Shown in pieces: positions 1 through 8,483 of a stretch of 64,000 nt of DNA. The notes beneath the pieces were generated by a model that saw nothing but the letters and a program-made list of their open reading frames with translations, did no database searches and was not told the origin of the DNA. Each line of letters begins with the position of its first letter. Within the stretch, counting starts at the first letter, position 1. This DNA is from Fidelibacterota bacterium (lineage in GTDB: Bacteria; Fidelibacterota; UBA8477; JABMPR01). The stretch covers positions 1 through 64,000 of the forward strand of contig JABHBL010000007.1 of the NCBI GenBank assembly GCA_018673925.1, read 5' to 3'. A program made the translations under genes and the position numbers.

Positions 1-65
1 ATCTGGTCAGCTATTTTATCTGGATGACCTTCTGTTACTGATTCTGATGAAAACAAATATGACAT
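1..65 (-). CDS. metK: S-adenosylmethionine synthetase, N-terminal fragment
   Basis: The first 21 codons of a leftward gene are visible before the window ends. They begin MSYLFSSESVTEGHPDK and continue IADQ, which is the hallmark N-terminus of methionine adenosyltransferase. The EGHPDK segment holds the conserved His of the ATP/methionine site. A GGAG ribosome-binding site lies about 9 bases before the ATG. The enzyme makes S-adenosylmethionine from methionine and ATP in the cytoplasm. Only the start can be judged; the rest lies outside the window. Confidence 0.93.
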   Translation of the reverse strand, partial: MSYLFSSESVTEGHPDKIADQ

Positions 66-127
66 GTCTTAAGCTCCAACTTTTCTATTGATCACAAACC
101 CAATCCCGGATCTGGATGGTTAAACGG

Positions 128-1105
128 TTAATTCAATTTTAATTCTGAGTAGTCACCTACGTTGACAACTCTCTTCTGACTTTCAACCAACGCATGATCT
201 CCAACAAGCGAATTATTCAGGATCATGTTTTTAATTTGAGCACCTTTACCCACAATAGTCTCAGACAAAATGGTACCACTTACTTCAGCACCTTTATCAA
301 TGGTGACGTTTGGACCAATTACCGAATCACTCACCTTTGCTTCTTCATGAATAAAAACGGGTGGATGAATGATGGAACCCTTACTATGCTCAGTCGACAA
401 ATGATGATTGAGCAAAAAGCGGTGAGAATCTAGCAGAGATTCCTTGGTTCCGCAATCATACCAACCATTGATTTCAACTGCCTGGATATGCTCATCATTT
501 TCAATCATCAGCTGCAGAGCATCGGTTAATTGATATTCTCCACGGGTTTTGATATCATCTGCAATGAGCTTTTCAATTGCAGCCTTCAAGATACGTTGAT
601 CTTGAATGTAGTACATACCTGCCAACGCAAGATCAGATTTGGGGTTTTCTGGTTTCTCAACCAGCCTGCTAATTCTGTGATTTGCTTTAATTTCAGCAAC
701 ACCAAATCGGCGTGGGTCATCTACTTTAACGACGGCAATCGCATTATTTTTATTGGTTACGAATTCTTTAAAGTCTACATCAAAAACGGTGTCGCCAAGT
801 AATATCAGGACACCCTCATCCTTATCTTCAAGCCCTTCCAATACGGCATGACCTAAACCTTTTCGCTCGGCCTGATAAGGAAAATCAAGGCGTAAATGTG
901 AGTAAAACCGATTCACATACTCTTCGACTTGTTCACCCTTATATCCAACAATAATTGAAACTGAATCCACTCCTGCAGATTCAACAGCATCCAGAACATG
1001 GCCAATGAGACGTCGGCCGGCCAGATTCATCATCACCTTGGGAACATTCAATGTGTGCGGTCGGAGACGTTTTCCGATACCCGCCGCTGGAATTACAGCT
1101 CTCAT
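128..1105 (-). CDS. Sugar-phosphate nucleotidyltransferase with left-handed beta-helix tail
   Basis: This 325-residue protein opens with the nucleotidyltransferase signature AAGIGKRLRPHT and a following PKVMM, the NTP-binding loop of the RmlA/GlmU/GalU fold. LLGDTVFD near residue 102 matches the metal-binding Asp strand. The last ~80 residues form hexapeptide-like repeats (IGPNVTIDKGAEV, SGTILSETIV), a short left-handed beta-helix. The family makes NDP-sugars from sugar-1-phosphates for envelope polysaccharide; the sugar cannot be told from sequence alone. It lies 3 bases downstream of the MCE gene and probably shares its transcript. Confidence 0.85.
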   Translation of the reverse strand: MRAVIPAAGIGKRLRPHTLNVPKVMMNLAGRRLIGHVLDAVESAGVDSVSIIVGYKGEQVEEYVNRFYSHLRLDFPYQAERKGLGHAVLEGLEDKDEGVLILLGDTVFDVDFKEFVTNKNNAIAVVKVDDPRRFGVAEIKANHRISRLVEKPENPKSDLALAGMYYIQDQRILKAAIEKLIADDIKTRGEYQLTDALQLMIENDEHIQAVEINGWYDCGTKESLLDSHRFLLNHHLSTEHSKGSIIHPPVFIHEEAKVSDSVIGPNVTIDKGAEVSGTILSETIVGKGAQIKNMILNNSLVGDHALVESQKRVVNVGDYSELKLN

Positions 1106-1108
1106 TAG

Positions 1109-2068
1109 TTATTTCCCTCCACCGAACATATCCACATTGACATTTACATGTTCGAGGTATTTTTTGGGGTCATTCTTTATCTCTTTTACAATCTCATTAA
1201 TATTATATGAGATACTGTCCAATCTTTGATACAGTGAATCAGAATTTGTTAATCTACCCAGACTCGATTTGGGATCCTTTAGTCTCACACTCAGAAGACT
1301 CAGGTCTGCTCCAATTTTATCAAGGCTAGCCAGGGAACGATTCAATTTGCTCTTATTATCATCCACCACTTTGTTTAAAGTGAATGAAACGGTTTTTAAA
1401 TTGGTCACAATAGTATCTATATCGCCTCTTTTGGCATCGACCATATTTTCCGCCTGCTGAAGAGCCCCCTTCATAGCCAAAAGTCCAGGTTGGATATCAG
1501 AAACCATGAGTGAATCGATTAATTTTGATGTGTTGTGGATGGAATGGAGACTGGCTTGTACATCTTCCTCCATCGATTTATTCAGTAGAAGTAGTGTTTT
1601 GTTGAAGTTTCCAAGCAGGGTTTGAAAATCGGTTGAGATTGCTCCCGTGGTTTCAAAAATATCTTCCAGACCACCTGCAAAAGTTCCTCTGAATACACCA
1701 TGTTCACCAAGGTGATTACCTGAACTTCCTGGATTTACCTCTACCTTTTTTGATCCTAATAGTTCTTGATTCGAAATGATAGCAGTGGCATCGCTGTAAA
1801 GTGTGATATCCTTATCAACGCCGATAATTATATCAACAGAGTCTTCTCTGACAATAAAGTCATCAACCACACCCTTAGGTACTCCAGATACGGTAACCGG
1901 GTCGCCCTCTTCCAGACCACTGGCTCGAGCGACCCGTACCGTATAATAACTCCTTGAGGAAAAGATGTCGGCCTTATTTCCCCACATAATTCCCATGACA
2001 GTGGCCACCAGGATTATCAGAACGACAACACCTACAATTACTTCTTGTCTTTTTTCCTCAGGTCTCAT
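1109..2068 (-). CDS. MCE/MlaD-family lipid-transport protein
   Basis: A 319-residue protein with one N-terminal membrane segment (GVVVLIILVATVMGIMWG) followed by an MCE domain. YYTVRVARASGLEEGDPV and the V.GVPKG.V motif match the MlaD fold. The C-terminal ~180 residues look helical and coiled-coil-rich. MlaD-type proteins form periplasm-facing hexamers tethered to an ABC permease that moves phospholipid between membranes. No MlaE or MlaF partner is present here, so the permease must be elsewhere or left of the window. It sits between hpf and a nucleotidyltransferase in one leftward run. Confidence 0.85.
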   Translation of the reverse strand: MRPEEKRQEVIVGVVVLIILVATVMGIMWGNKADIFSSRSYYTVRVARASGLEEGDPVTVSGVPKGVVDDFIVREDSVDIIIGVDKDITLYSDATAIISNQELLGSKKVEVNPGSSGNHLGEHGVFRGTFAGGLEDIFETTGAISTDFQTLLGNFNKTLLLLNKSMEEDVQASLHSIHNTSKLIDSLMVSDIQPGLLAMKGALQQAENMVDAKRGDIDTIVTNLKTVSFTLNKVVDDNKSKLNRSLASLDKIGADLSLLSVRLKDPKSSLGRLTNSDSLYQRLDSISYNINEIVKEIKNDPKKYLEHVNVNVDMFGGGK

Positions 2069-2093
2069 TTTATTAAGTACTTTCTGGTCTCAT

Positions 2094-2426
2094 TTACTCT
2101 TCGTCCGAGGATTCTACAAACTGTTTATGCGGATCAACTGGACGTTTCCATTTATTTTTGTGCTTCGTAAGTTGTTTTCTCATCTTTTTCACCACAAAAT
2201 CCACAGATTTTGAAAGATCATCTGAGGTTTCTTTGGCCGTTAACGTTTCACCTGGTACATTCAAAATCACCTCAGCAATATAATCATTTTTTACCTTGTC
2301 AACGATCATCTTGCAATTAACAGTTCGATCATAGACGGGTTCCAGTCGGTGGTCTATCTCAGCCTGAATATAGTCCCGTGTTTTCTCCGAAATGTCAAAA
2401 TGTCGGGCGACGATATTTACCTTCAT
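2094..2426 (-). CDS. hpf: Ribosome hibernation-promoting factor (short HPF/YfiA type)
   Basis: A 110-residue protein of the HPF/RaiA family. It shows the N-terminal beta-alpha fold (MKVNIVARHFDISE) and the basic C-terminal helix (VKKMRKQLTKHKNKWK) that binds the 30S decoding region. The length corresponds to the short form, without the extra dimerisation domain of long HPF. It stalls idle ribosomes under stress. A good ribosome-binding site (AGGAGG, seen as cctcct on the plus strand) precedes the ATG. The downstream gene starts only 25 bases later. Confidence 0.92.
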   Translation of the reverse strand: MKVNIVARHFDISEKTRDYIQAEIDHRLEPVYDRTVNCKMIVDKVKNDYIAEVILNVPGETLTAKETSDDLSKSVDFVVKKMRKQLTKHKNKWKRPVDPHKQFVESSDEE

Positions 2427-2461
2427 TGGCTCCTCCTGCTTTATGGTGTGTTGTTAACATA

Positions 2462-3385
2462 CTATTTTTTTCCTGCCCGTGGATGGGCCATTTGGAACGC
2501 TTTCTTCATTTTGTCAACTTGCACATGGGTATACACCTGAGTGGTTGACAAGTTCGCATGACCTAACAAATCTTTAAGAGCCATTAAGTCAGCTCCTGCA
2601 TTTAAAAGGTGTGTAGCAAACGTATGGCGCAAGACATGGGGGCTCATCTTCTTTAGCTCAGCAATTGCTTGAATGGCTCTTTTTACACGTCGGCGTATTC
2701 CGTCATTTCCAAGAGGTGTTCCATTCTTTCCTAAAAACAGAGCTTCGTCTTTCTCTCTCACTCCAAATTTATGTTTGGTGGCATATTGATAATTTCCAAT
2801 TGCCTCCCAGGCATATTGACCTACTGGGATAACTCGTTGCTTTGAACCTTTTCCAAGTACAGTTACTGTGCTTTTTTGAATATTTAAGTCACCTGTTTTA
2901 AGGCCAGCCAACTCGGAAATACGCATTCCCGTTGAATAAAACAATTCAACGATGGCCAAATCTCTTTTCCCCATCCAGCTATCTGAAGCTCCCAACTTGT
3001 CTAAAACAGCCACAATTTGATTCTCTGACAAATAGCTTGGGATAACTCCTGGAAGTTTGGGTGTATGCACATAAGCTGCAATGTTCAATGTCACAACACC
3101 TTCGCGGTGCATGTACTTGAAAAAGGATTTGAGGGCTGCCAATTTTCTTGCTACAGATCGGGGTTGCTGATTCAACTCTCCAGATAAATAGCCCAAAAAA
3201 CTACGAATGACCCCTCGATTTATTTGATTCGGTTTATTCAGACATTCCAAATCGTAATTAGAAAGGAATTTGCAAAATTGTGTGAGATCAATCTGATATC
3301 CCCTCAATGTTTCTGGTGAATATCGTTTCTCTACCTCAATCCATGCTAAGAAATGGTCGATTTGAGTCGTCAAAACCGAACTCAT
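2462..3385 (-). CDS. xerD: Site-specific tyrosine recombinase XerC/XerD
   Basis: A 307-residue tyrosine recombinase with an N-terminal SAM-like core-binding domain and a C-terminal catalytic domain. The catalytic set is intact: R155 (STGMRISELAG), H250-x-x-R253 (SPHVLRHTF), H276 (LLGHAN) and nucleophile Y285 (QVYTHV). Its length and close match to the housekeeping type argue for chromosome-dimer resolution at dif, unlike the larger, divergent integrase at 52.8 kb. Its ATG overlaps the rluD stop (ATGA), so the two are translationally coupled. XerC versus XerD cannot be assigned firmly. Confidence 0.9.
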   Translation of the reverse strand: MSSVLTTQIDHFLAWIEVEKRYSPETLRGYQIDLTQFCKFLSNYDLECLNKPNQINRGVIRSFLGYLSGELNQQPRSVARKLAALKSFFKYMHREGVVTLNIAAYVHTPKLPGVIPSYLSENQIVAVLDKLGASDSWMGKRDLAIVELFYSTGMRISELAGLKTGDLNIQKSTVTVLGKGSKQRVIPVGQYAWEAIGNYQYATKHKFGVREKDEALFLGKNGTPLGNDGIRRRVKRAIQAIAELKKMSPHVLRHTFATHLLNAGADLMALKDLLGHANLSTTQVYTHVQVDKMKKAFQMAHPRAGKK

Positions 3386-4296
3386 ACGTACTGACTTTCT
3401 TCTCTCAGAACGTTTAGGACCTGCTCGAAGTCATCATGCATTGGAGCTCGCAAATCCATTACCTCATCTGATACGGGATGTTTAAAAATTAAACGACGAG
3501 CGTGCAATGCCTGACGATTGAGCATTCCCAAAAGTCTGGCTGCTAATTGTCTATTGCGCATGTTCAGAGTAATAATTTTTGAATTCCGTCCACCATAATA
3601 GGGGTCACCGAAAATTGGGTGATTTACATGTGTCATATGCACTCTAATTTGATGCGTGCGACCCGTTTCAAGTTTGACTCTTACTAGAGTCAGAAATTCA
3701 AATCGTTCGACCACCTCATATAGCGATAGAGAGGGTTTGCCTGTATCAATCACCGTGAATTTTTTTCGGTTCTTTGGAGAACGTCCTATTGGAGCGTTAA
3801 TTTCACCCTCATCTTCATCAAAGTTACCCCACACCAGTGCATAGTAGTATTTTTCTATAGTACGTTTTGAAAATTGAGATCGGAGATTGCCATGGATGCT
3901 ATTGTCTTTGGCTGAGATGAGCAAACCCGAGGTATCCTTATCCAGACGATGTACGATTCCAGGTCGTAGTAATCCATTGTCATTGGAGAGGTGTTCACAA
4001 TGATAGATCAGGGCATTTACCAGAGTCCCGGTTGAATTTCCTGCACCTGGATGCACAATGAGACCGGGTTGTTTATTCACTACAATGAGATAATCATCCT
4101 CATATACGATATCTAAAGCAATGTTTTCAGCATATAGAGTTGGAGCATATTGCATCTCATACTCAACGGTAATATGCTCGCCGGGCTCGACGAGATGGCT
4201 GGCCTTTACCGGTTTACCATTAGACTGAATCTTACCAGATTTAAGTAATTTCTGAACCTGATTCCGAGTGATGTGCGTAGGTAAGCGACTTGACAA
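3382..4296 (-). CDS. rluD: 23S rRNA pseudouridine synthase, RluD/RluA family
   Basis: This protein has an N-terminal S4 RNA-binding domain and a pseudouridine synthase domain with the catalytic motif GIVHRLDKDTSG. It isomerises uridines in 23S rRNA. The start given is a TTG, but it falls inside the S4 domain: the reading frame stays open upstream to a TGA at 4396-4398 and encodes PVRIDKF directly before it, the normal S4 opening. No ATG, GTG or TTG exists in that stretch. An ATG with an AGGA ribosome-binding site lies at 4397-4399 in the neighbouring frame and meets TAA after five codons. A one-base shift there would restore a normal N-terminus. Confidence 0.9.
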   Translation of the reverse strand: MSSRLPTHITRNQVQKLLKSGKIQSNGKPVKASHLVEPGEHITVEYEMQYAPTLYAENIALDIVYEDDYLIVVNKQPGLIVHPGAGNSTGTLVNALIYHCEHLSNDNGLLRPGIVHRLDKDTSGLLISAKDNSIHGNLRSQFSKRTIEKYYYALVWGNFDEDEGEINAPIGRSPKNRKKFTVIDTGKPSLSLYEVVERFEFLTLVRVKLETGRTHQIRVHMTHVNHPIFGDPYYGGRNSKIITLNMRNRQLAARLLGMLNRQALHARRLIFKHPVSDEVMDLRAPMHDDFEQVLNVLREESQYV

Positions 4297-4541
4297 AAAT
4301 TTATCAATACGGACAGGCCTTTGGAGGTTGTCTATAGTTACCTCAAAAGTCTCATTGGTCGAACTGCGTTGATCAGTTTGATTAATCAGCTTTACTCATT
4401 CCTAACTAGTTTTGAAATTGAGTGGGTATTATGTAGGTGGATATTTTCAATATTTGCACTTAGAAATCGCTGAGGCAAATATAGCGCTAAGGCTTCAGAA
4501 TAGAAAGATTATTGAACGATTACTTTTTAGTGGCTTTGAAT

Positions 4542-5063
4542 CTACGAAGCAGCTGATTCTTCAGTCTCAATCGCCTTAACAACTGGGTCTGGACTCTCTT
4601 CTTTTCCTTCGATAAAAAAGACATAACCCAGATAGAGTATCATCCCCACGTTAACTGCCGTATCAGCGATATTAAAAGTTGGCCAGCGGGTAAAATAGAG
4701 CCAGTCCGGCCAGTCAAAACTGATAAAATCAACGACATATCCGCGAATCAGCCGCTCAGGTATGTTACCGAAGGCACCCCCCAGAATGAAGGCAAGGCCC
4801 ACACTGGGCAATACGTGTTGATCCTTATACTGATAGAGGAGATAAAAGAGCAAGCCGATAGCTCCGATAGCCATGGTATTTACCAGCGGCATTGGGATAA
4901 AGGACAGACTAAATATCATATTATAGTTTTCGGCATAGTCCAGACGAAAGAGATCACCATTGGCAGGCCAATAATGTTTACCCTTTAAGGCAACTATAGC
5001 CCAGTATTTTGTGGCATGATCCAGTACAACGAGGACAGCACTAATACTCAGAAATTTCAGCAT
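4542..5063 (-). CDS. lspA: Lipoprotein signal peptidase (signal peptidase II)
   Basis: A 173-residue four-helix membrane protease that cleaves the signal peptide of diacylated prolipoproteins. The two catalytic aspartates are visible in VVDFISF and FNIADTAVN. The usually invariant GNxxDR motif reads GNIPER here, so a conserved non-catalytic Asp is Glu. Several lipoproteins with clear lipoboxes in this window (20937, 51697) would be its substrates. It lies 4 bases after ileS, the classic ileS-lspA arrangement. The C-terminus is an acidic tail. Confidence 0.93.
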   Translation of the reverse strand: MLKFLSISAVLVVLDHATKYWAIVALKGKHYWPANGDLFRLDYAENYNMIFSLSFIPMPLVNTMAIGAIGLLFYLLYQYKDQHVLPSVGLAFILGGAFGNIPERLIRGYVVDFISFDWPDWLYFTRWPTFNIADTAVNVGMILYLGYVFFIEGKEESPDPVVKAIETEESAAS

Positions 5064-5067
5064 TTGC

Positions 5068-8000
5068 TTAATGGCGATTAATTCCTACCGTAAAGGTGCT
5101 TTTTCCAATTTTGAATTCAGCTCGGAAGGCATCTTCCTTTTCAGTAAAATTGATTTCCTCAGCCAGGGTTTCATTGGAAATGTATTCCTGATGTTCCATA
5201 ATCATGGCTCTCAGAGACTCATCGACTTCAACAAAAATGCTAATCCTATCAGAAACATCAAATTCGGCATCTTTTCGCATGTTTTGAACATTACGTATAA
5301 AATCCCTCGCCATACCCTCGCTTATCAAAGCCTCAGAGAGTTCTGTCTCAACGGCAACCACAACACCAGCTTCTTCAACTACGGCCTGTCCCTCAGGTTC
5401 GATGGTGGATACAAGCAATTCCTCTGGAAGCAGCTCAAATGTGTTCTGCCCATCGCTCAGCTGGATGCTATCACCTGCTTTGGATTGTTTGAGGAGCTCT
5501 TGAGGATCAACGGCATTGATTAGATTTCGGATCAAACCCATATCCTTACCATATTTGGGTCCTAGCAGACCCAGATTCGGCTTGATATCGTATTGGACCA
5601 AAGCATCAGCATTCTCAACCACGGTCAATGTCTTGATATTCAACTCTTCCAGAATCTGATCTTGAAGATCACTGGCAAAAGCCCTGTCTTGCTCACCTGG
5701 AAAATATACCGAGATATTGGCCAGCGGCTGACGGACCTTCAAGTTGGCTTTATTCCTGGCGGCTCTTCCCAACTCAACGGTTTTGATGACCACATCTACA
5801 CGTCGCAGCAAGTCATCATCTAACCGTCGTTCGTCCACTTCAGGAAAACTACACAGATGAATACTGCTAGGTGCCTCAGGAGCCAGAGCAACAACCAGAT
5901 TTTGATAGAGAGCCTCGGTGAAGAAGGGAGAGACGGGGGCAATTAATTTTGAAAGAGTAACCAGAGCCTGATAAAGGGTATGATAGGCTGCCCATTTATC
6001 GGTATCATTTTCACTTTTCCAGAAACGACGTCTGGAGCGTCGCACATACCAATTGGAAAGTTCATCTACAAAACGATTAATCTTGAGCATGAGCTTGTCA
6101 GCCTGATAGCCATCATAATCTTTACGCGCCTGACCAACCAACTGGTTTAATCGGGCCAGAATCCATCTATCTAATTCTGTCAGAGTTGATTCATCCAGAG
6201 CAGACATGGGATCAAATTTGTCCAGGCGTGCATAAGTCACGAAGAAAGAGTAGGTATTCCACAAGGTGAGTACTTTGCGACGTACTTCATCAGCAGCGTG
6301 ATAACCAAAATTCAAATTATTGACGGGTACCTGAGAGGCATACATCCAGCGCATGACATCCACACCCATTTTTTCGGCAGCATCTTCAAACCAGATGGCA
6401 TTCCCAGCTGATTTGTGCATGTCGTCACCATGTTCGTCTTTGACGAGTGCGTGCCCCATAATGGTTTTAATAGGGGGTTTATTTTCCATTACGGTGCCCA
6501 TGGCGAGAATAGCATAGAACCAGTTACGAAATTGTCCAGGGAGTGATTCTACAATGAAATCTGCTGGGAACCATTTCTCCCAATATTCAGGATCATTCCG
6601 GTATTCTAGTGTCGAAAAGGGCACGATCCCAGCATCAAGCCAGGGGTTGCCCACATCTGGAACCCTGGTTCCAATGAGACCAGTCTCGGGATGCTTAATT
6701 TTTACGTGGTCAATCCAGGGTTTGTGGGGAGTTTTACCTTCAAATTCTTCCCAACCCTCAACTGCCAGTTCCTTCAATTCTGTTTCAGAACCAACTACGA
6801 AAAAGGAACCATCTTCAAAGGTCCAGATAGGCAGAGCCAATCCCCAATAACGTTTTTTGGAGATCATCCAATCGCTCATATTCTTGAGCCAATCCAGCTC
6901 GCGTTCTTTTCCGTAGGAAGGGATCCACTCGACCTGTTTGGTAACCTCAGATATCTCCCCTCTTAACTCATCCATACGGATAAACCATTCATCAACAGGA
7001 CGAAAAACCAGTTCGGTACCATGGCGCCAACAGCAGGGGTATCTGTGAGTAATGGGTTCTCGCTTATAGCGTAATCCCTTTTGAGACAGATCATCGATGA
7101 CTGCGTCACCGATTTCCATGACATTCTTACCTGTCCACTCACCAAAGCCTTCTAAATAAGCGCCAAATTCATCGATAGGCTTGATGACTTGAAAACCTAG
7201 CTCCTTGGCCAGAGCATTATCTTCTTTACCACAACCTGGTGCAATATGGACAATTCCAGTACCATCGTTTTCAGAAATCTCTTCCCAAAAGATAATGGCA
7301 TGGTTGATATCAGATTGTATGGGCAGTTCATCATAAGGACCATGATATTCCCAACCCAGCATATCTTTACCCTTGATCGTTTCAAGGATTTCGTAGTCAC
7401 CTTGCAAAATGGAGAGACGACCATGAACGAGGTAATAGATCTCATCATCCTGCTTCACCTTGACGTAGTCGAGATCAGGGTGAACTGCAGCCATAATATT
7501 GGATGAAAGTGTCCATGGTGTGGTTGTCCATACCAGCAAGGACTCATTTTCACGGTTTTTGAGGGGAAATTTTAAATATATGGAAGTGTGGGTGAGCTCT
7601 TTATACCCCTCAGTTGCGATTTCGTGCTCCGAAAGAGCGGATCCGCAACGGGTACACCAGGGCATGACATCATACCCTTTATAAATAAATCCACGATCAT
7701 AGACCTTCTTAAGAAAAGCCCAAATCGTATAATTATTTTCATCGGACATGGTATAGTAGGAATTGTCCCAATCCATCCAATAGCCCATGCGTTTGGACTG
7801 TTCGGTCTGGACCGCTGAAAATTTACGGACACGTTCTTTGCATTTATTTACAAATGCCTCAATTCCATATTCCTCAATGTCAGTTTTAGATTTGAAACCA
7901 AGTTCTTTTTCGACTTCAACTTCAACCCATAAGCCCTGACAATCAAATCCATTCTGATAACGTAATTCCATTCCCAACATAGCATGATAGCGCTGGTACA

Positions 8001-8199
8001 GATCTTTGTAAGTACGACCCCAGGCGTGGTGAACACCCATGGGATTATTAGCAGTAATGGGACCATCGAGAAATGACCAACGTGGTTTCCCAGCGTTTTG
8101 AGCCCTGAGTTTATTGAAAATATCTTCATCTTCCCAAAACTTGAGCATGTCGTGTTCCAGGCCGATAAAATCTACTTTGCTAGATACTTCCTTCATCAT
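5068..8199 (-). CDS. ileS: Isoleucyl-tRNA synthetase (class I, divergent signature motifs)
   Basis: A 1043-residue class Ia synthetase that charges tRNA-Ile. The HIGH region reads GPITANNPMGVHHAWGR and the KMSKS region reads DDMHKSAGN, so the first Lys is replaced. A CP1 editing domain with LVWTTTPWTLSSN follows (about residues 220-240), and the anticodon-binding helical domain (WYVRRSRRRFW) is present. The length fits the long bacterial/eukaryote-like IleRS type. The altered signatures look like a subclade trait, since the rest of the protein is intact. Two adjacent ATGs begin the frame. lspA follows after 4 bases. Confidence 0.92.
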   Translation of the reverse strand: MMKEVSSKVDFIGLEHDMLKFWEDEDIFNKLRAQNAGKPRWSFLDGPITANNPMGVHHAWGRTYKDLYQRYHAMLGMELRYQNGFDCQGLWVEVEVEKELGFKSKTDIEEYGIEAFVNKCKERVRKFSAVQTEQSKRMGYWMDWDNSYYTMSDENNYTIWAFLKKVYDRGFIYKGYDVMPWCTRCGSALSEHEIATEGYKELTHTSIYLKFPLKNRENESLLVWTTTPWTLSSNIMAAVHPDLDYVKVKQDDEIYYLVHGRLSILQGDYEILETIKGKDMLGWEYHGPYDELPIQSDINHAIIFWEEISENDGTGIVHIAPGCGKEDNALAKELGFQVIKPIDEFGAYLEGFGEWTGKNVMEIGDAVIDDLSQKGLRYKREPITHRYPCCWRHGTELVFRPVDEWFIRMDELRGEISEVTKQVEWIPSYGKERELDWLKNMSDWMISKKRYWGLALPIWTFEDGSFFVVGSETELKELAVEGWEEFEGKTPHKPWIDHVKIKHPETGLIGTRVPDVGNPWLDAGIVPFSTLEYRNDPEYWEKWFPADFIVESLPGQFRNWFYAILAMGTVMENKPPIKTIMGHALVKDEHGDDMHKSAGNAIWFEDAAEKMGVDVMRWMYASQVPVNNLNFGYHAADEVRRKVLTLWNTYSFFVTYARLDKFDPMSALDESTLTELDRWILARLNQLVGQARKDYDGYQADKLMLKINRFVDELSNWYVRRSRRRFWKSENDTDKWAAYHTLYQALVTLSKLIAPVSPFFTEALYQNLVVALAPEAPSSIHLCSFPEVDERRLDDDLLRRVDVVIKTVELGRAARNKANLKVRQPLANISVYFPGEQDRAFASDLQDQILEELNIKTLTVVENADALVQYDIKPNLGLLGPKYGKDMGLIRNLINAVDPQELLKQSKAGDSIQLSDGQNTFELLPEELLVSTIEPEGQAVVEEAGVVVAVETELSEALISEGMARDFIRNVQNMRKDAEFDVSDRISIFVEVDESLRAMIMEHQEYISNETLAEEINFTEKEDAFRAEFKIGKSTFTVGINRH

Positions 8200-8394
8200 G
8201 GTTTGTACTTTTCCCGTCTTAGTTTCCCATAGCTTTCACTGCTATCATTCAGTCCTAATTTAGCCGCGCAATATAATCGCCGCATTTTCGCCATGTCAAT
8301 GTTAACCCCATAATTCTGTTAACTACTTTCGATTTATTTTTTTATTGAATTTGGGTGGAAATTCCAGATAACTAACGAATTTTCTCATACAAGA

Positions 8395-8430
8395 GAGACC
8401 CCAAAATACATGTGATGTATCTGGGGTCTC
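8395..8430 (-). terminator. Stem-loop downstream of the Deg protease
   Basis: GAGACCCC at 8395-8402 pairs perfectly with GGGGTCTC at 8423-8430, with further inner pairing (ATACAT/ATGTAT). It lies about 55 bases past the protease stop. The trailing T-run on the minus strand is weak, so it may terminate imperfectly or protect the transcript 3' end. The surrounding 8200-8483 stretch holds no gene. Confidence 0.6.
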
Positions 8431-8483
8431 GTGGGTTTGGAGGAAAGTATCTTTCTATTGAATAATCTACGCTGGTATTTCCT

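Noticed and set aside
2462-3385. Second mobile-element integrase
   Set aside because: Its length, close match to housekeeping Xer proteins, coupling to rluD and lack of nearby element genes point to chromosomal XerC/D.
7246-7506. Open frames antisense to ileS and ppdK
   Set aside because: They lie entirely within strongly coding genes on the other strand and have no ribosome-binding sites or motifs.
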